From Lactiplantibacillus dongliensis (lineage in GTDB: Bacteria > Bacillota > Bacilli > Lactobacillales > Lactobacillaceae), in assembly GCF_005405105.1 (NCBI RefSeq), contig NZ_BJDK01000019.1, positions 1 to 64,000 of the forward strand: a stretch of 64,000 nucleotides of DNA, written 5' to 3'. The translations under genes were made by a program, and so were the position numbers. Under the pieces are notes generated by a model. That model was given only the letters and a program-made list of their open reading frames with translations, ran no database searches and had not been told where the DNA came from. Below are positions 1-8,838 of this stretch, piece after piece. Numbering within the stretch: the first letter of the stretch is position 1; the number at the start of each line of letters is the position of its first letter.

Positions 1-30
1 AAAATCGAAATTAAATTTACTCATAAATGA

Positions 31-70
31 AACCCCCAAAATTGGATTTTTCTGTCCAACCTTGGGGGTT
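31..70. terminator. hairpin, possible terminator
   Basis: Nine-base arms (31-39 and 62-70) plus an inner TTGG/CCAA pairing form a strong stem. The T-tract is poor on either strand. It lies about 60 bases beyond the 30-bp remnant at 130-159, where the terminator of the original flavoprotein gene would be expected if that gene once ended there (inference). Confidence 0.45.
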
Positions 71-129
71 CACTTTAATTATTGAAATTTCCGCAAGACT
101 TTTTTTCAACCTGTCAGTTTACTGAACCC

Positions 130-159
130 TATTTCACGTGTTTCAGCGCATCCTGAACC
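130..159 (-). repeat. 30-bp direct repeat of the flavoprotein 3' end (att-like remnant)
   Basis: These 30 bases are identical to 5935-5964, which encode the last codons and most of the stop of the 784-residue flavoprotein. Similarity stops abruptly on both sides. Both copies have the same orientation and bracket the 5.8-kb AT-rich block of exporter and secreted-protein genes. A 3'-end duplicate of this kind is what site-specific integration at a gene end leaves behind, but no integrase is visible inside the block. Confidence 0.8.
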
Positions 160-262
160 ACTGTTAGAGCTACATAAATACACCCATTTTTCATCATGTA
201 TCACTCTTTAATTTTGTACACTTATGCGCGTGCGCTTTCTCTTGCTCTACTTCATCATAAAT

Positions 263-985
263 CTATTCTTGGTAATCCGTACTAATTGACTGTGTCCACC
301 CCTTTATTTTAGGGTGCATAAGATCGTTAAGATAGACAAATTTTTCTCCTTCACGAGTACGCTGTAGCGTATATGACTTACCTAGTCTAAAAGGATCTTT
401 ACCGTGTTCACCATCAATTGTGGCAACTTCACTATTTTTCCCATATTGTGTATACTGAGGAAATTTTAATAGCGATGTATACGACAAGTAATAGGGCCCG
501 ACATCAAGACCATTTCTAAGCTTTTTCGTCGTTTGTGCACTTCTAATTCCCCCACCAAATTTAGTTAGGTTATGACCGCCATAAATATAACCTCGGTACG
601 CACCATTCATTGTAACAACACGATAATAAATAGCACCGTTCGTAGCCTTTTTATAACCGTACACCCGAAAATAATATCTCGAGCCTTTATATTTATGATT
701 ATTTAAAGCATGGCTATAGTAATAATCACGATCGCTCTGTGAATACGTACCCATCACTTTTAAAATATTTTTAGAGAGCACTTGCTTAGCGCCTCTTTCA
801 GTTCCGGGTTTAGTAAACAATCCATACTTACCATTCGTTTCTACATTTCTTTTTGAGCCATCATTTCTCAGCTCTGTATAATGTGAAAAGTGATTATTTG
901 CGGATGCTATTTTATACGGAATAATTATAACAGTTAGAAATGATAACACACTCACCGTTAACCCTAAACACTGTACTTTTCTCAT
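263..985 (-). CDS. secreted protein with SH3-like (SLAP/GW-type) repeats, unknown function
   Basis: 240 residues. The start ATG has AGGAGA about six bases upstream. The N-terminus (RK, then a long hydrophobic stretch to about residue 28, ending near ASA) is a signal peptide. The mature part is rich in Tyr, Gly and Lys and contains segments such as KYGLFTKPG and YRVVTMNGAYRGYI that resemble the bacterial SH3-like surface repeats common in lactobacillus envelope proteins. No catalytic motif is seen. It is probably cell-wall associated; family membership is by resemblance only. It stands alone, separated from the exporter operon by a pseudogene, within the block bracketed by the 30-bp repeat. 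Confidence 0.7.
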   Translation of the reverse strand: MRKVQCLGLTVSVLSFLTVIIIPYKIASANNHFSHYTELRNDGSKRNVETNGKYGLFTKPGTERGAKQVLSKNILKVMGTYSQSDRDYYYSHALNNHKYKGSRYYFRVYGYKKATNGAIYYRVVTMNGAYRGYIYGGHNLTKFGGGIRSAQTTKKLRNGLDVGPYYLSYTSLLKFPQYTQYGKNSEVATIDGEHGKDPFRLGKSYTLQRTREGEKFVYLNDLMHPKIKGWTQSISTDYQE

Positions 986-1146
986 TTTTATCTCCTAATT
1001 TTTTCTAATATCAATAATTTTTCGCACTAAAATAAAAGATACAAATTGTATATTCTTATAATACTAAATATATTGTGAAAACAAGCTTAATATTCAGTCT
1101 CCAAAGGTTATTCTGATATTATAAACAATGAATTTACAAATAGATT

Positions 1147-1524
1147 GGTTGTGAAGAAGCCCCAGTTAAAGCGGCTTGCAAAGACCAAGTACAATTTGAT
1201 AATAATCACTGGGGAGTACCTAATTCTAATTCGACCCAAGGACTTGAGTTTTCTGACGGCAGGGCCATTTACATTTCAAGTGGTACTCACAATTACAACA
1301 ATCTCGACCAACCTAAAATTGGCAAATACTTCTGGGGAAATGGTTTTCCTAATATGGTTATTCAGCTCGTATCTTCACAAATCACTTCACGGATGCAAGA
1401 TAACGAAATCGAGGGTATTCAGCTAAAGGAAAACGATATTTTTGTCAGCCAACACTTTCATAAAAACGGCACACGCCCTGTTGCACAGACAATTTATAAG
1501 ATTCCTAAGAGTACCTTTAACTGA
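1147..1524 (+). pseudogene. 5'-truncated remnant of an unrecognised protein gene
   Basis: A frame of about 125 codons runs from just after an in-frame TAG at 1141 to a TGA at 1522-1524 without a usable start; the first in-frame Met is deep inside. The translation looks protein-like (for example FDNNHWGVPNSNST, GKYFWGNGFPNM, HKNGTRPVAQTIYKIPKS). It is followed by a good hairpin at 1545-1567, as a real gene end would be. The open frame in the other register at 1145-1426 is its shadow. A short ATG frame at 1128 breaks after eight codons, so a frameshift plus upstream deletion is likely. I do not recognise the family. Confidence 0.6.
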
Positions 1525-1544
1525 AAAATAAATTCATCATCTTT

Positions 1545-1567
1545 GGCCCCACATCACATGTGGGGTC
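1545..1567 (+). terminator. hairpin after the truncated gene
   Basis: An eight-base perfect stem (CCCCACAT/ATGTGGGG) with a 3-base loop, extended by two weaker pairs, lies 20 bases after the TGA at 1524. The following T-run is short. Confidence 0.5.
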
Positions 1568-1598
1568 AACCTTTATCATTTCACAGAATCAGTTTACC

Positions 1599-2126
1599 CT
1601 ACGATTCAAAATTCAATAAATACGAATACTTAATAAATCGATTTGAGTCTTGTGGTACCAAGAAACTGAAGCGTGAAGTGCCATTGCGACCACGATAGTT
1701 ATCAATTGGCGTTCGAAAATTCATCACAATCATTCTAGTGCCTGGTCTCTCCATTTCAGCCATGTTTAACAGACCCCCATGTGGTTTTTCTGCCCCTTTA
1801 GCAACGCTGTAATAGCCGTAAGGAATATTAAACCACATATTTTCATCGTAATAAGGGTAATCGTGCTTAAAACCATAGTTTCCCGGCCCAATCTGGTTGA
1901 CACTGATCCTCACACTTGCGAAAGCTTCAGTAGCAGTTAATTTAGTTTCTGCACTCAGTATTTTAAAATGGACAGTTTTATCTTTGACTAATTCACCTTG
2001 CTTAACTATCACTTCTTTGACAGTTTGACGATGGTAATTACGATTCACCATTCGGTATCTGACTACAAAGCCTACACCAAGCAGTCCAGGCGTCATTAAT
2101 AGCACTATCTTTGATCTAAGCTTCAT
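1599..2126 (-). CDS. membrane-anchored accessory protein of the exporter operon
   Basis: 175 residues with one N-terminal membrane segment (about 8-25) and an extracytoplasmic domain. No known motif. The ATG overlaps the stop of the ATPase gene (ATGAAGCTTAG arrangement), so it is translationally coupled and is the last gene of the six-gene operon. Candidate roles are a transport accessory or an immunity/lipid-anchor protein for the operon's secreted product; this is inference from position. Confidence 0.65.
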   Translation of the reverse strand: MKLRSKIVLLMTPGLLGVGFVVRYRMVNRNYHRQTVKEVIVKQGELVKDKTVHFKILSAETKLTATEAFASVRISVNQIGPGNYGFKHDYPYYDENMWFNIPYGYYSVAKGAEKPHGGLLNMAEMERPGTRMIVMNFRTPIDNYRGRNGTSRFSFLVPQDSNRFIKYSYLLNFES

Positions 2127-2748
2127 TAACTTGACCTGCCTTGACCATAAACTTTCTGGTAGCTACTTGGGCAACAAATTCACGATCGTACGAAGCAATT
2201 AAAAACGTACTCCCCTGCTGATTTAACTGGTGAATATATTCGACTAGATTATCAACACTTTCAGCATCTAATGCATTGGTCGGTTCGTCCAAAATAATTA
2301 GCTCACTAACTCCTAGCATCGCTTGCGCAATCCCCAGTTTTTGGCGCATTCCTAACGAAAATTTCCTAACCCGCTTTGAACCAGTGTTGGGTAATTCAAA
2401 TTGAGTCAATAGTTGATTTATCTGAACATCATTCACGCTTGGTAAAAGCTTGGCCAATAACGCTAAGTTCTTTTTAGCAGTAAATTCTTCGATAACACTC
2501 GGGCTTTCAATCATAATCCCAGCCTGAACTGGAAAGGCCTCCCCTGCCTTTAACACTTGGCCTTTAATCTTAACTTGACCGGTCGTTTTAATCAGACCAA
2601 GTATTGCTTTTAAAATCAACGTCTTACCGGAACCATTAATTCCTTCAAAAACAGCAATTTCTCCACCTTCAATCGTTAAACTCACCTCATTTAGCAAAGT
2701 TTGGCCTTTGACCTTTTTCGACACCTTCACTAACTCAATTAAACTCAC
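2116..2748 (-). CDS. ABC transporter ATP-binding protein
   Basis: About 210 residues. Walker A GINGSGKT, ABC signature FSLGMRQKLGIA and Walker B LIILDEP are all present with normal spacing, so it should hydrolyse ATP. I chose the GTG at 2748 because GAGAGG lies nine bases upstream; the longer frame to 2784 places that Shine-Dalgarno inside the gene. It follows three membrane proteins and presumably powers them as an ABC-2 type exporter. It ends in an overlap with the next gene. Confidence 0.9.
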   Translation of the reverse strand: MSLIELVKVSKKVKGQTLLNEVSLTIEGGEIAVFEGINGSGKTLILKAILGLIKTTGQVKIKGQVLKAGEAFPVQAGIMIESPSVIEEFTAKKNLALLAKLLPSVNDVQINQLLTQFELPNTGSKRVRKFSLGMRQKLGIAQAMLGVSELIILDEPTNALDAESVDNLVEYIHQLNQQGSTFLIASYDREFVAQVATRKFMVKAGQVNEA

Positions 2749-2768
2749 AACCTCATTCCTCTCTATCT

Positions 2769-3500
2769 TCAATAAACCTCGCAATAACGATAATAATAAT
2801 AATAATAACTCAGTATTAAACTCAAAAGACTGCCCACTAATACCAATATTGTTGTCATATTTAAATCCGATGCTCGTTGAAAAACACTTAAATTTAACGG
2901 GTTATAGCGATTATCCCAATAAATGGTTAGGACCAATAAAACTGTCGGTCCAAACAGACCTAAAGCAGTGTTAATTAGATTCCCCAGTAATTGAAACAAA
3001 AGAATTAACAAAACTTCCGCATATACCAATAATCCCCAAATCAGCCAAGCATTAATGCCTTGTAATACACCAATCCTGAGTGGCACAGTATTATTGACAC
3101 AACTAATCATTGCCATACTGCCTATTCCCAGTATTGTATATAAAAAAGCCACCAAGTTCACTAAAATTAAATTCAACTGCCCAAAATGTGCCTTAGAAAA
3201 ATGATAGCCCAACAGTTGGACCACATGCTGCTTCCACAGCACTTGAAAACTATTTCCAACAATGATTAATGGAAATAGATAATAGCACAACCACAAACTC
3301 GGAAAAACAATCTCATGTTGATGTAAATCCACTGTGGTTGGCCCCATAAAAAATTTAGAAACAATGTTCAGACAAATGTCTCCCCAAAGCTGTGTTCCCA
3401 CTAAACAACTCGCAACACTAATACTGAGCGTAACTAGCCAAAAGCGATATTTGACTAGTTGCCAATAATATCTGTATTGAACTTGCCATAAGCGTCCCAT
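2769..3500 (-). CDS. ABC-2-like membrane protein (third permease gene)
   Basis: About 243 residues with roughly six hydrophobic segments and no extracellular domain of note. The ATG at 3500 comes just after the upstream stop at 3503, with GGCGGG eight bases before it. The C-terminus ends in six consecutive Tyr encoded by a TAT/TTA-type triplet run (2790-2808), followed by RYCEVY. It is one of three membrane genes of similar layout in this operon and is probably a permease subunit. The family cannot be named from sequence alone. Confidence 0.75.
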   Translation of the reverse strand: MGRLWQVQYRYYWQLVKYRFWLVTLSISVASCLVGTQLWGDICLNIVSKFFMGPTTVDLHQHEIVFPSLWLCYYLFPLIIVGNSFQVLWKQHVVQLLGYHFSKAHFGQLNLILVNLVAFLYTILGIGSMAMISCVNNTVPLRIGVLQGINAWLIWGLLVYAEVLLILLFQLLGNLINTALGLFGPTVLLVLTIYWDNRYNPLNLSVFQRASDLNMTTILVLVGSLLSLILSYYYYYYRYCEVY

Positions 3501-3502
3501 CT

Positions 3503-4186
3503 TTAAAATTCCCGCCTTAAGACTAGCCAATAAGTAATCAGATTAATCGCAATAATCACAATAATTAACAACCAAATTTGACCAAGTCGTCCTACAGTCC
3601 CGCCTAGCTTTGTAAATTCATACAATAATGTCTGATGACCACGCATGCTCAATTCAAAAATACCGACATTAACCGCGAGTACACCAATCACCGCAATCAC
3701 TTTATTCTTAAACAAGAAATAGAGTCCTAAAAAACTACTATTAAAAATCAACTGGACTAACCAAAGTGAAATTATACCCAATCCATTGGCAATCATGAAT
3801 GGTACAGGGAACTGCTGCCACAAACGGATAACTAACAACGATAGTGACGCCAAACTCCACCCCAACCAAATCAAACTAGTCGTGATTAAGTTCTGAAAAA
3901 TTGTTTGATAATACAATGCACATCGCTGTTGGCAAAGCATACTATCCACTAATCGATAACGTGTAACCATCGCACCTGTGACCACTGTCAGTGGTAAAAG
4001 AACATAATAAATAAAAAAGCGATCAAACGTACATTCATAAAGTGCCTCAAATGTCTGTGTATCATGCACAAACAGGCCCCAAAAAGACATCAATCCACCA
4101 CCCAGAGCGATTAGCGTAATTAGTAACAATAAGCCTTTTTGGGCCCGAATTCGATACCATTCTTGACCCCAAATACTACATAACAA
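3503..4186 (-). CDS. ABC-2-like membrane protein (second permease gene)
   Basis: About 227 residues with about six hydrophobic segments. The start is uncertain: a TTG at 4186 lies 13 bases after a GGAGGA, and a TTG at 4207 has no upstream Shine-Dalgarno and would contain that GGAGGA. Either way it overlaps the end of the preceding gene (4176), so the two are coupled. It probably forms the membrane part of the exporter together with its neighbours. Confidence 0.7.
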   Translation of the reverse strand: MLCSIWGQEWYRIRAQKGLLLLITLIALGGGLMSFWGLFVHDTQTFEALYECTFDRFFIYYVLLPLTVVTGAMVTRYRLVDSMLCQQRCALYYQTIFQNLITTSLIWLGWSLASLSLLVIRLWQQFPVPFMIANGLGIISLWLVQLIFNSSFLGLYFLFKNKVIAVIGVLAVNVGIFELSMRGHQTLLYEFTKLGGTVGRLGQIWLLIIVIIAINLITYWLVLRREF

Positions 4187-4970
4187 TTCGATAACGGCGT
4201 CCTCCAATAGCTAGTAGACTTGTCGCCACTATCATAATGCTGGTAATTAAAATAACCAGGCCTACTTGTAAATCATTTTGACTTGTCTCCGTAACAAAGT
4301 ACATTGGTACAAAAGTAGCAGCTAAATCGGTCATCCCTTGAAAAAGGATCATCCCCAATTGCAAGATAAATCCCATTGTCAATGCAACAAAACGATTACT
4401 AATTAATAGCGACCAACCTAAGCAAAATACTGAAAACAACGAACCCCAAAAGCCTGCAAAAAGGATCGATAACAACGCATGCATTAACGGGTGCTGGTAA
4501 TACAAACTCACCAGTAGCGTATTTCGATTAATCACCAAAATATTATTATTCAACAGATGATCTGGATGACTATCAGGTAACAATAAGAAGTAACCCGCTA
4601 AATTAATTAATAACGGTATCATGACGATTACAGCACCCATGGTAACAGCACACAAAAAATAAGATTTAAAGACTGCTCTCATCCCTATTCTAACTTGGAG
4701 TTGTGCAAAAAAGCCTATCTCTAAATCCTTTCTTATCAATGTACTGACTGGCAGTGCCGCTAATAATGGCAATAGCAAGTAAAAAGCTGTTGCCGAAAAA
4801 TGAAAGCTGTCGATACCAATCCATTTCGTATATGGTGAATCAAAAAAAGTATTACTAACTAGTAACCGCTTATTAAGTGACTGAAAGATTTGAATTATCG
4901 GTAAAATTAACGCCATTCCAAAATAAAGTGTTACAACACGATAATCTAATCGTTTAAATATTAAGTCCAC
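4176..4970 (-). CDS. ABC-2-like membrane protein (first permease gene)
   Basis: 264 residues with about six membrane segments and a large loop between the first two. It starts with GTG, preceded by GGAGGAA at proper spacing. It lies 55 bases downstream of the secreted-protein gene and overlaps the next permease gene. Three consecutive permease-like proteins for a single ATPase is more than a standard ABC-2 pair needs; one may be an immunity or maturation factor (inference). Confidence 0.75.
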   Translation of the reverse strand: MDLIFKRLDYRVVTLYFGMALILPIIQIFQSLNKRLLVSNTFFDSPYTKWIGIDSFHFSATAFYLLLPLLAALPVSTLIRKDLEIGFFAQLQVRIGMRAVFKSYFLCAVTMGAVIVMIPLLINLAGYFLLLPDSHPDHLLNNNILVINRNTLLVSLYYQHPLMHALLSILFAGFWGSLFSVFCLGWSLLISNRFVALTMGFILQLGMILFQGMTDLAATFVPMYFVTETSQNDLQVGLVILITSIMIVATSLLAIGGRRYRIVM

Positions 4971-5025
4971 TGTCTCGTTCCTCCTAAAAAGTTGATGTAT
5001 TACAGAGCCGAATCTGTAATTTCAC

Positions 5026-5478
5026 TTACTTAACATCTGGGTTCCAGACGCCAGATGCAGTTCCATTTGCCTTACGAATACGATCAATTCTTACTGAAAT
5101 ACCATTTCCAGTCGATTCAATTGCATTATTCCATAAATGAGTTGTTGAACCAGTATATGATTTATATCCACGATGACCTGAAACGTCCCGTCCATCGTAT
5201 AAAGCTGCATGAATATTGATATATTTCATCGATGAACTAACATAATTTGTGTAATTATAATAGGCAGAACGACTGCTCTTCTGACAAGCTGGTGTATGAT
5301 CGCACATGCTACATACTGTATATTTATTTGACCAAGAAGTATCAACGGTATCGGCTGAAACTGATAAAATACTGATCCCACTTTCCATAAGCGTAAGTGC
5401 TAAAGTACCGACCACAAAAAACGCTTTCGCATTCAAGTGAAAGATTCCCCAATTTTCATTTTTCGGTTCTGTTCGCAT
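5026..5478 (-). CDS. small secreted Cys-containing protein, candidate exporter substrate / bacteriocin-like
   Basis: 150 residues from the ATG, which lacks a Shine-Dalgarno. A TTG at 5436 with GGGGA nine bases upstream would give a shorter, classic signal peptide (N-A-K, hydrophobic core, cleavage after VSVSA near residue 42). The mature part is about 108 residues and is polar and aromatic. It has Cys56, Cys59 and Cys65 (CSMCDHTPAC), which could bind metal or form disulfides, and ends GVWNPDVK. It is the first gene of the operon with the ABC exporter. It resembles the layout of lactococcin-972-type loci (secreted product, membrane proteins, ATPase), but the sequence is not recognisably that family. 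Confidence 0.6.
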   Translation of the reverse strand: MRTEPKNENWGIFHLNAKAFFVVGTLALTLMESGISILSVSADTVDTSWSNKYTVCSMCDHTPACQKSSRSAYYNYTNYVSSSMKYINIHAALYDGRDVSGHRGYKSYTGSTTHLWNNAIESTGNGISVRIDRIRKANGTASGVWNPDVK

Positions 5479-5888
5479 AAGACTACATGATAAAGTCAGC
5501 AGCTGTCTATAACTTTTTAATCAGCATCTAATCATAATCATTATTTTTATATCAACAAATTCGTTTGCTTATATCTAAACAAGGAACTTCAATCCCATGA
5601 TTAACACAACTTAGACACATTCTTTTTACACCCAGACGCCCTATAGCCGCGCAGTTTTCTCATTAATAACCAAAAAAGTTTTTTTCTCTTTATATTTTCA
5701 TAATTGCTTTTCTCTAACTTTTTACGCCATTTCAACGTCACTTCAGCAATACCAGATTTTTACTATTACTCAAAAAAAAGTGACTATTAATGCCTTTGGT
5801 GTTAGTTAAAATGTTTCCTACCAATTGAATCTTTAGTAGACCACAGAAAACATCTTTCACGGGTTTTCATGGCCTGTTTTGTACAACA
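5479..5888. other. AT-rich intergenic region upstream of the exporter operon
   Basis: No open frame with a ribosome binding site is seen. The stretch should hold the promoter of the leftward operon that begins at 5478, but I could not single out a convincing -35/-10 pair. Confidence 0.4.
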
Positions 5889-5925
5889 AAAAACACTAGC
5901 TAGTTATTTACCAGCCAGTGTCTTC
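5889..5925 (-). terminator. terminator of the flavoprotein reductase gene
   Basis: Imperfect inverted repeat (ACACTAGCTAG / CAGCCAGTGT) followed, on the minus strand, by a run of T (AAAAAA on the plus strand). It lies about ten bases beyond the stop at 5934. Confidence 0.7.
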
Positions 5926-5933
5926 AACATTAA

Positions 5934-8288
5934 TTATTTCACGTGTTTCAGCGCATCCTGAACCGCTTCTTTAATTGCCCGACTAGAAGCCGATGCACCA
6001 GAAATCGCATCAACATCGGTCGAATTAGCAGCCACAATTTCTTTTGGCACTTGGTCAACCGCAACTAAGCCAACATCTTCACTTTCATGATGTTGAACGA
6101 CTTCGACATTTTCAATCTGTTGGGCGCGATACGTGACCCGCACGGTAATCTTGCCGCCTAAACCACTGTTCGAACTGCCTAAATACTGATTAGCGCCAAG
6201 ATCGACCTTGGCCGCATTCTCGGTGTCCACAATGTCATTGACCCCGTTAACGTCATCAGCCTCGACATCATCGGCGTCGGCTTTCTCAGTCGCCGCTTGT
6301 TCGCCAGCTAACTTACCGAAGATCAAGCATTCCGCTAAGTTACCGCCACCTTGGTAACAGTTCGAGACAATCCCACCGAGTTCACCGGCACCATAAAGAT
6401 GTGGAATCGGTTGGTTATTGACGCCTAAAATTTGCGCCTTTTCATTGCGTTCAGGCCCACCTTGGGTATTCAGGACATCGTTAGCGACCGCAATCGAATA
6501 GTAAGGCCCATCATCAAAGGCCCGCATACTCTCAACGTGCCGGCCAAATTCATAATCTTCACCAGCTGCTTTAAATTGATTAAAGCGAGCAACGGTCTTT
6601 GCTAGATTATCAGCTGGTACGTTCATTTGGGTGGCCAATTTAGCTAAAGAATCCGCAGAGATCAATTTATCCATAAATTGGGGGTAAGGTAACCGACCGT
6701 TAGTGGCTAATTCTTGCTTAAAGTCATTATATTGGGCTTGATCAAAGATCAAGTATGGATGCAAGTTCTTCATTGGAATCAACCATGAGCCATGGGTCTT
6801 AATGTGACCATGCCGATGCGGGGCATCTTCTGGGAAGTAACGGGTTCCATCATCAGCGGTCACTAAGATACTTCCTTGCTTCAATAATGGCCAGTTCAAT
6901 TGCCGACCACGTTCATTATCAGCTTCTTTAAAGGTCAAACCTGGTAAAACGCCATGTGACTCATAGTTGGCCATATGCCACATCTTGGCACCCACCGTTT
7001 GGGCCATCTTAACCCCATCACCACGGTTATAGAGCGTGCCTAATGGTGTTAGCCGCTTACTATGCAAGTAAGTTTGGACGAGTTCAGGGTTATTTTCAAA
7101 GCCGCCCATCGCTAAGACGACCCCATTTTTCGCATGCACATTGATCACTTGATCGTGACGTTTGATTTGTACGCCACGGATAATGCCCGTCCCGGGTTCT
7201 TGAATCAACTTTTGAGCCCGTGACTCCAACCAAACATCAATCTTGTCAGTCCGATCCATAACTTCTTGCCGCAAAACTTTCCACAAGCCAGCATCTTTGT
7301 CACGTTTGTGGACTAGGGCAAAATCAACCGTCTCGCTACCCTTTAGTTCTGGATATTCCGCCATCGTCTTCTTCATATCAACCGCATCGCCGGGCTTGAC
7401 ATCATGCTTCCAGCTAACGGCTTTAATTCCTAAGTAATTTTCAAAGTAAGCGGGAATCTGGCTCATGCCCCGTAAATAAGCCTGCAAAGTCTTTTCCGGG
7501 GTCACAAACGCGCCATTCAAGCCATGATAGTAATCGGTCAAATCTTTTAAGTTTTCACCCATGACCACGTGTTGGGCGGAATAACGGGTATTCCCACCTT
7601 CACGACCATAAGGCGCCGTTTCAACAACTAAGACCCGCGCGCCATTGTCGGCGGCAAACCGTGCGGCAGAGGCCCCGGCGCCACCAAAGCCTAACACGAT
7701 CACATCATAATTGCCTTGCCATTTAACGGCCAACGCTGGCGTACCGTTTTGCATTTTAACTAATTGCGTGAAATGCACAAAGCAACTTTCCAAGAAACTA
7801 ATCGTCTTTTGATCAACTAAGCTCCCTTGGTCATCAAAGGCTTTCGGTGCAAAGCTCAACATAAATTCATTACCCGGTAAGACGGTCGCGCCAACCCCAG
7901 GTGAGTTCAAGATTAGTCGTAATTCATCTTGGGCGCGTGACGTACCTTGGATGCCTAAGGACGTGCCGACAATCATTAGCGGCTTGCCATTTAACGGATG
8001 CACACTATATGAGAGCCATTCGATGACACTCTTCAAAGCAGCCGGCACAGCATGATCATATTCAGGTACCCCAATAATGACCCCGTCAGCGGCATCGATT
8101 TGATCGGCTAAGGTTTGAACAGCGGCTGGTAATTCAGCGTCTTTACTAGGTTCTTTAAATAATGGCACTTGATCAATCTCAGCCACAGTCATGCTGACCT
8201 GGGCACTGAAATGATGTTGCATGTAATGTAGTAATTCACGATTATACGACTTTTCGGCATTCGTACCGACAATAGCGACTAATTTCAT
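5934..8288 (-). CDS. three-domain flavoprotein reductase, fumarate reductase type (FMN reductase + FAD-binding 2 + FMN-bind)
   Basis: 784 residues. Residues 1-180 resemble NADPH-dependent FMN reductases (opening KLVAIVGTNAEKSYNRELL). Residues 190-670 are an FAD-binding-2 / fumarate reductase flavoprotein domain with the dinucleotide signature VLGFGGAGASAARFA and the block GREGGNTRYSAQH. The C-terminal 90 residues are an FMN-bind domain ending DAISGAS, which fits the site where ApbE attaches FMN covalently. The fusion suggests a soluble NAD(P)H-driven reductase using fumarate or another 2-enoate (urocanate, acrylate, hydroxycinnamate); the substrate cannot be read from sequence. The start has AAAGGA upstream. 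The gene is divergent from a dicarboxylate transporter, fitting reductive succinate metabolism. Confidence 0.9.
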   Translation of the reverse strand: MKLVAIVGTNAEKSYNRELLHYMQHHFSAQVSMTVAEIDQVPLFKEPSKDAELPAAVQTLADQIDAADGVIIGVPEYDHAVPAALKSVIEWLSYSVHPLNGKPLMIVGTSLGIQGTSRAQDELRLILNSPGVGATVLPGNEFMLSFAPKAFDDQGSLVDQKTISFLESCFVHFTQLVKMQNGTPALAVKWQGNYDVIVLGFGGAGASAARFAADNGARVLVVETAPYGREGGNTRYSAQHVVMGENLKDLTDYYHGLNGAFVTPEKTLQAYLRGMSQIPAYFENYLGIKAVSWKHDVKPGDAVDMKKTMAEYPELKGSETVDFALVHKRDKDAGLWKVLRQEVMDRTDKIDVWLESRAQKLIQEPGTGIIRGVQIKRHDQVINVHAKNGVVLAMGGFENNPELVQTYLHSKRLTPLGTLYNRGDGVKMAQTVGAKMWHMANYESHGVLPGLTFKEADNERGRQLNWPLLKQGSILVTADDGTRYFPEDAPHRHGHIKTHGSWLIPMKNLHPYLIFDQAQYNDFKQELATNGRLPYPQFMDKLISADSLAKLATQMNVPADNLAKTVARFNQFKAAGEDYEFGRHVESMRAFDDGPYYSIAVANDVLNTQGGPERNEKAQILGVNNQPIPHLYGAGELGGIVSNCYQGGGNLAECLIFGKLAGEQAATEKADADDVEADDVNGVNDIVDTENAAKVDLGANQYLGSSNSGLGGKITVRVTYRAQQIENVEVVQHHESEDVGLVAVDQVPKEIVAANSTDVDAISGASASSRAIKEAVQDALKHVK

Positions 8289-8409
8289 AATTAACAGTCC
8301 TTTTCAGTTTTATGTCTGATTTCATTTAACAGCGTGTGGTTGTTCACGAGGTCAATATAACGACTTTTGACGAAAAGGCAATGTGCAATTTTGATTAAGC
8401 TGATGAAAG

Positions 8410-8423
8410 CCTGATATATCAGG
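8410..8423. promoter_or_regulatory. 14-bp perfect palindrome, possible operator
   Basis: CCTGATATATCAGG is self-complementary and lies about 120 bases upstream of the flavoprotein start in the divergent control region. The binding factor is unknown; the LysR-type regulator encoded downstream is one candidate. Confidence 0.4.
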
Positions 8424-8466
8424 TTAAATTAGCTTTATATTTTTTTAATACCTTGATTATCACTAT

Positions 8467-8480
8467 GTAAAGCGCTTACT
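8467..8480. promoter_or_regulatory. candidate catabolite-responsive element (CcpA)
   Basis: GTAAAGCGCTTACT contains the core AAAGCGCTTAC of a cre site and differs from the usual consensus mainly at the first two positions. It sits in the 550-base divergent region between reductase and transporter, where carbon control would make sense. Confidence 0.45.
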
Positions 8481-8838
8481 TTAGCTAAATAATAATTTGC
8501 TATCCATAAATATTATTAATAAATATGACTATCATAAGACCGACATTTAACGTTTAAAGCCACGTAACAATAACTATTATCTAGCGCTCTTCTATTTATT
8601 ATCCTTGTTAAATCAGCATTCAAGCAACTACCCAATCTTAGTTATTACTCATACCCCCTATCCAAGGATTGACATTCACAAAATAAAAGTTATGATACCT
8701 CATGAATCTTAAGCAAGCGGATTCAACCTCCACATTCATGTGAATCTTTTATCAATTGATCACTGACGACGGTTGCGTCGATGATCGTGATTGCCATTAT
8801 TCATGGTTCAAACCATCAGCATAAAGGGGCTCAAAATT

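Noticed and set aside
1145-1426. 93-codon open frame on the plus strand
   Set aside because: It is out of register with the protein-like frame 1147-1524, has no ribosome binding site, and its translation has no protein-like composition.
5026-5478. Lactococcin 972 family bacteriocin
   Set aside because: Operon layout and the GVW near the C-terminus are reminiscent, but the mature length (~108), the three Cys and the rest of the sequence do not fit that ~66-residue Cys-free family.
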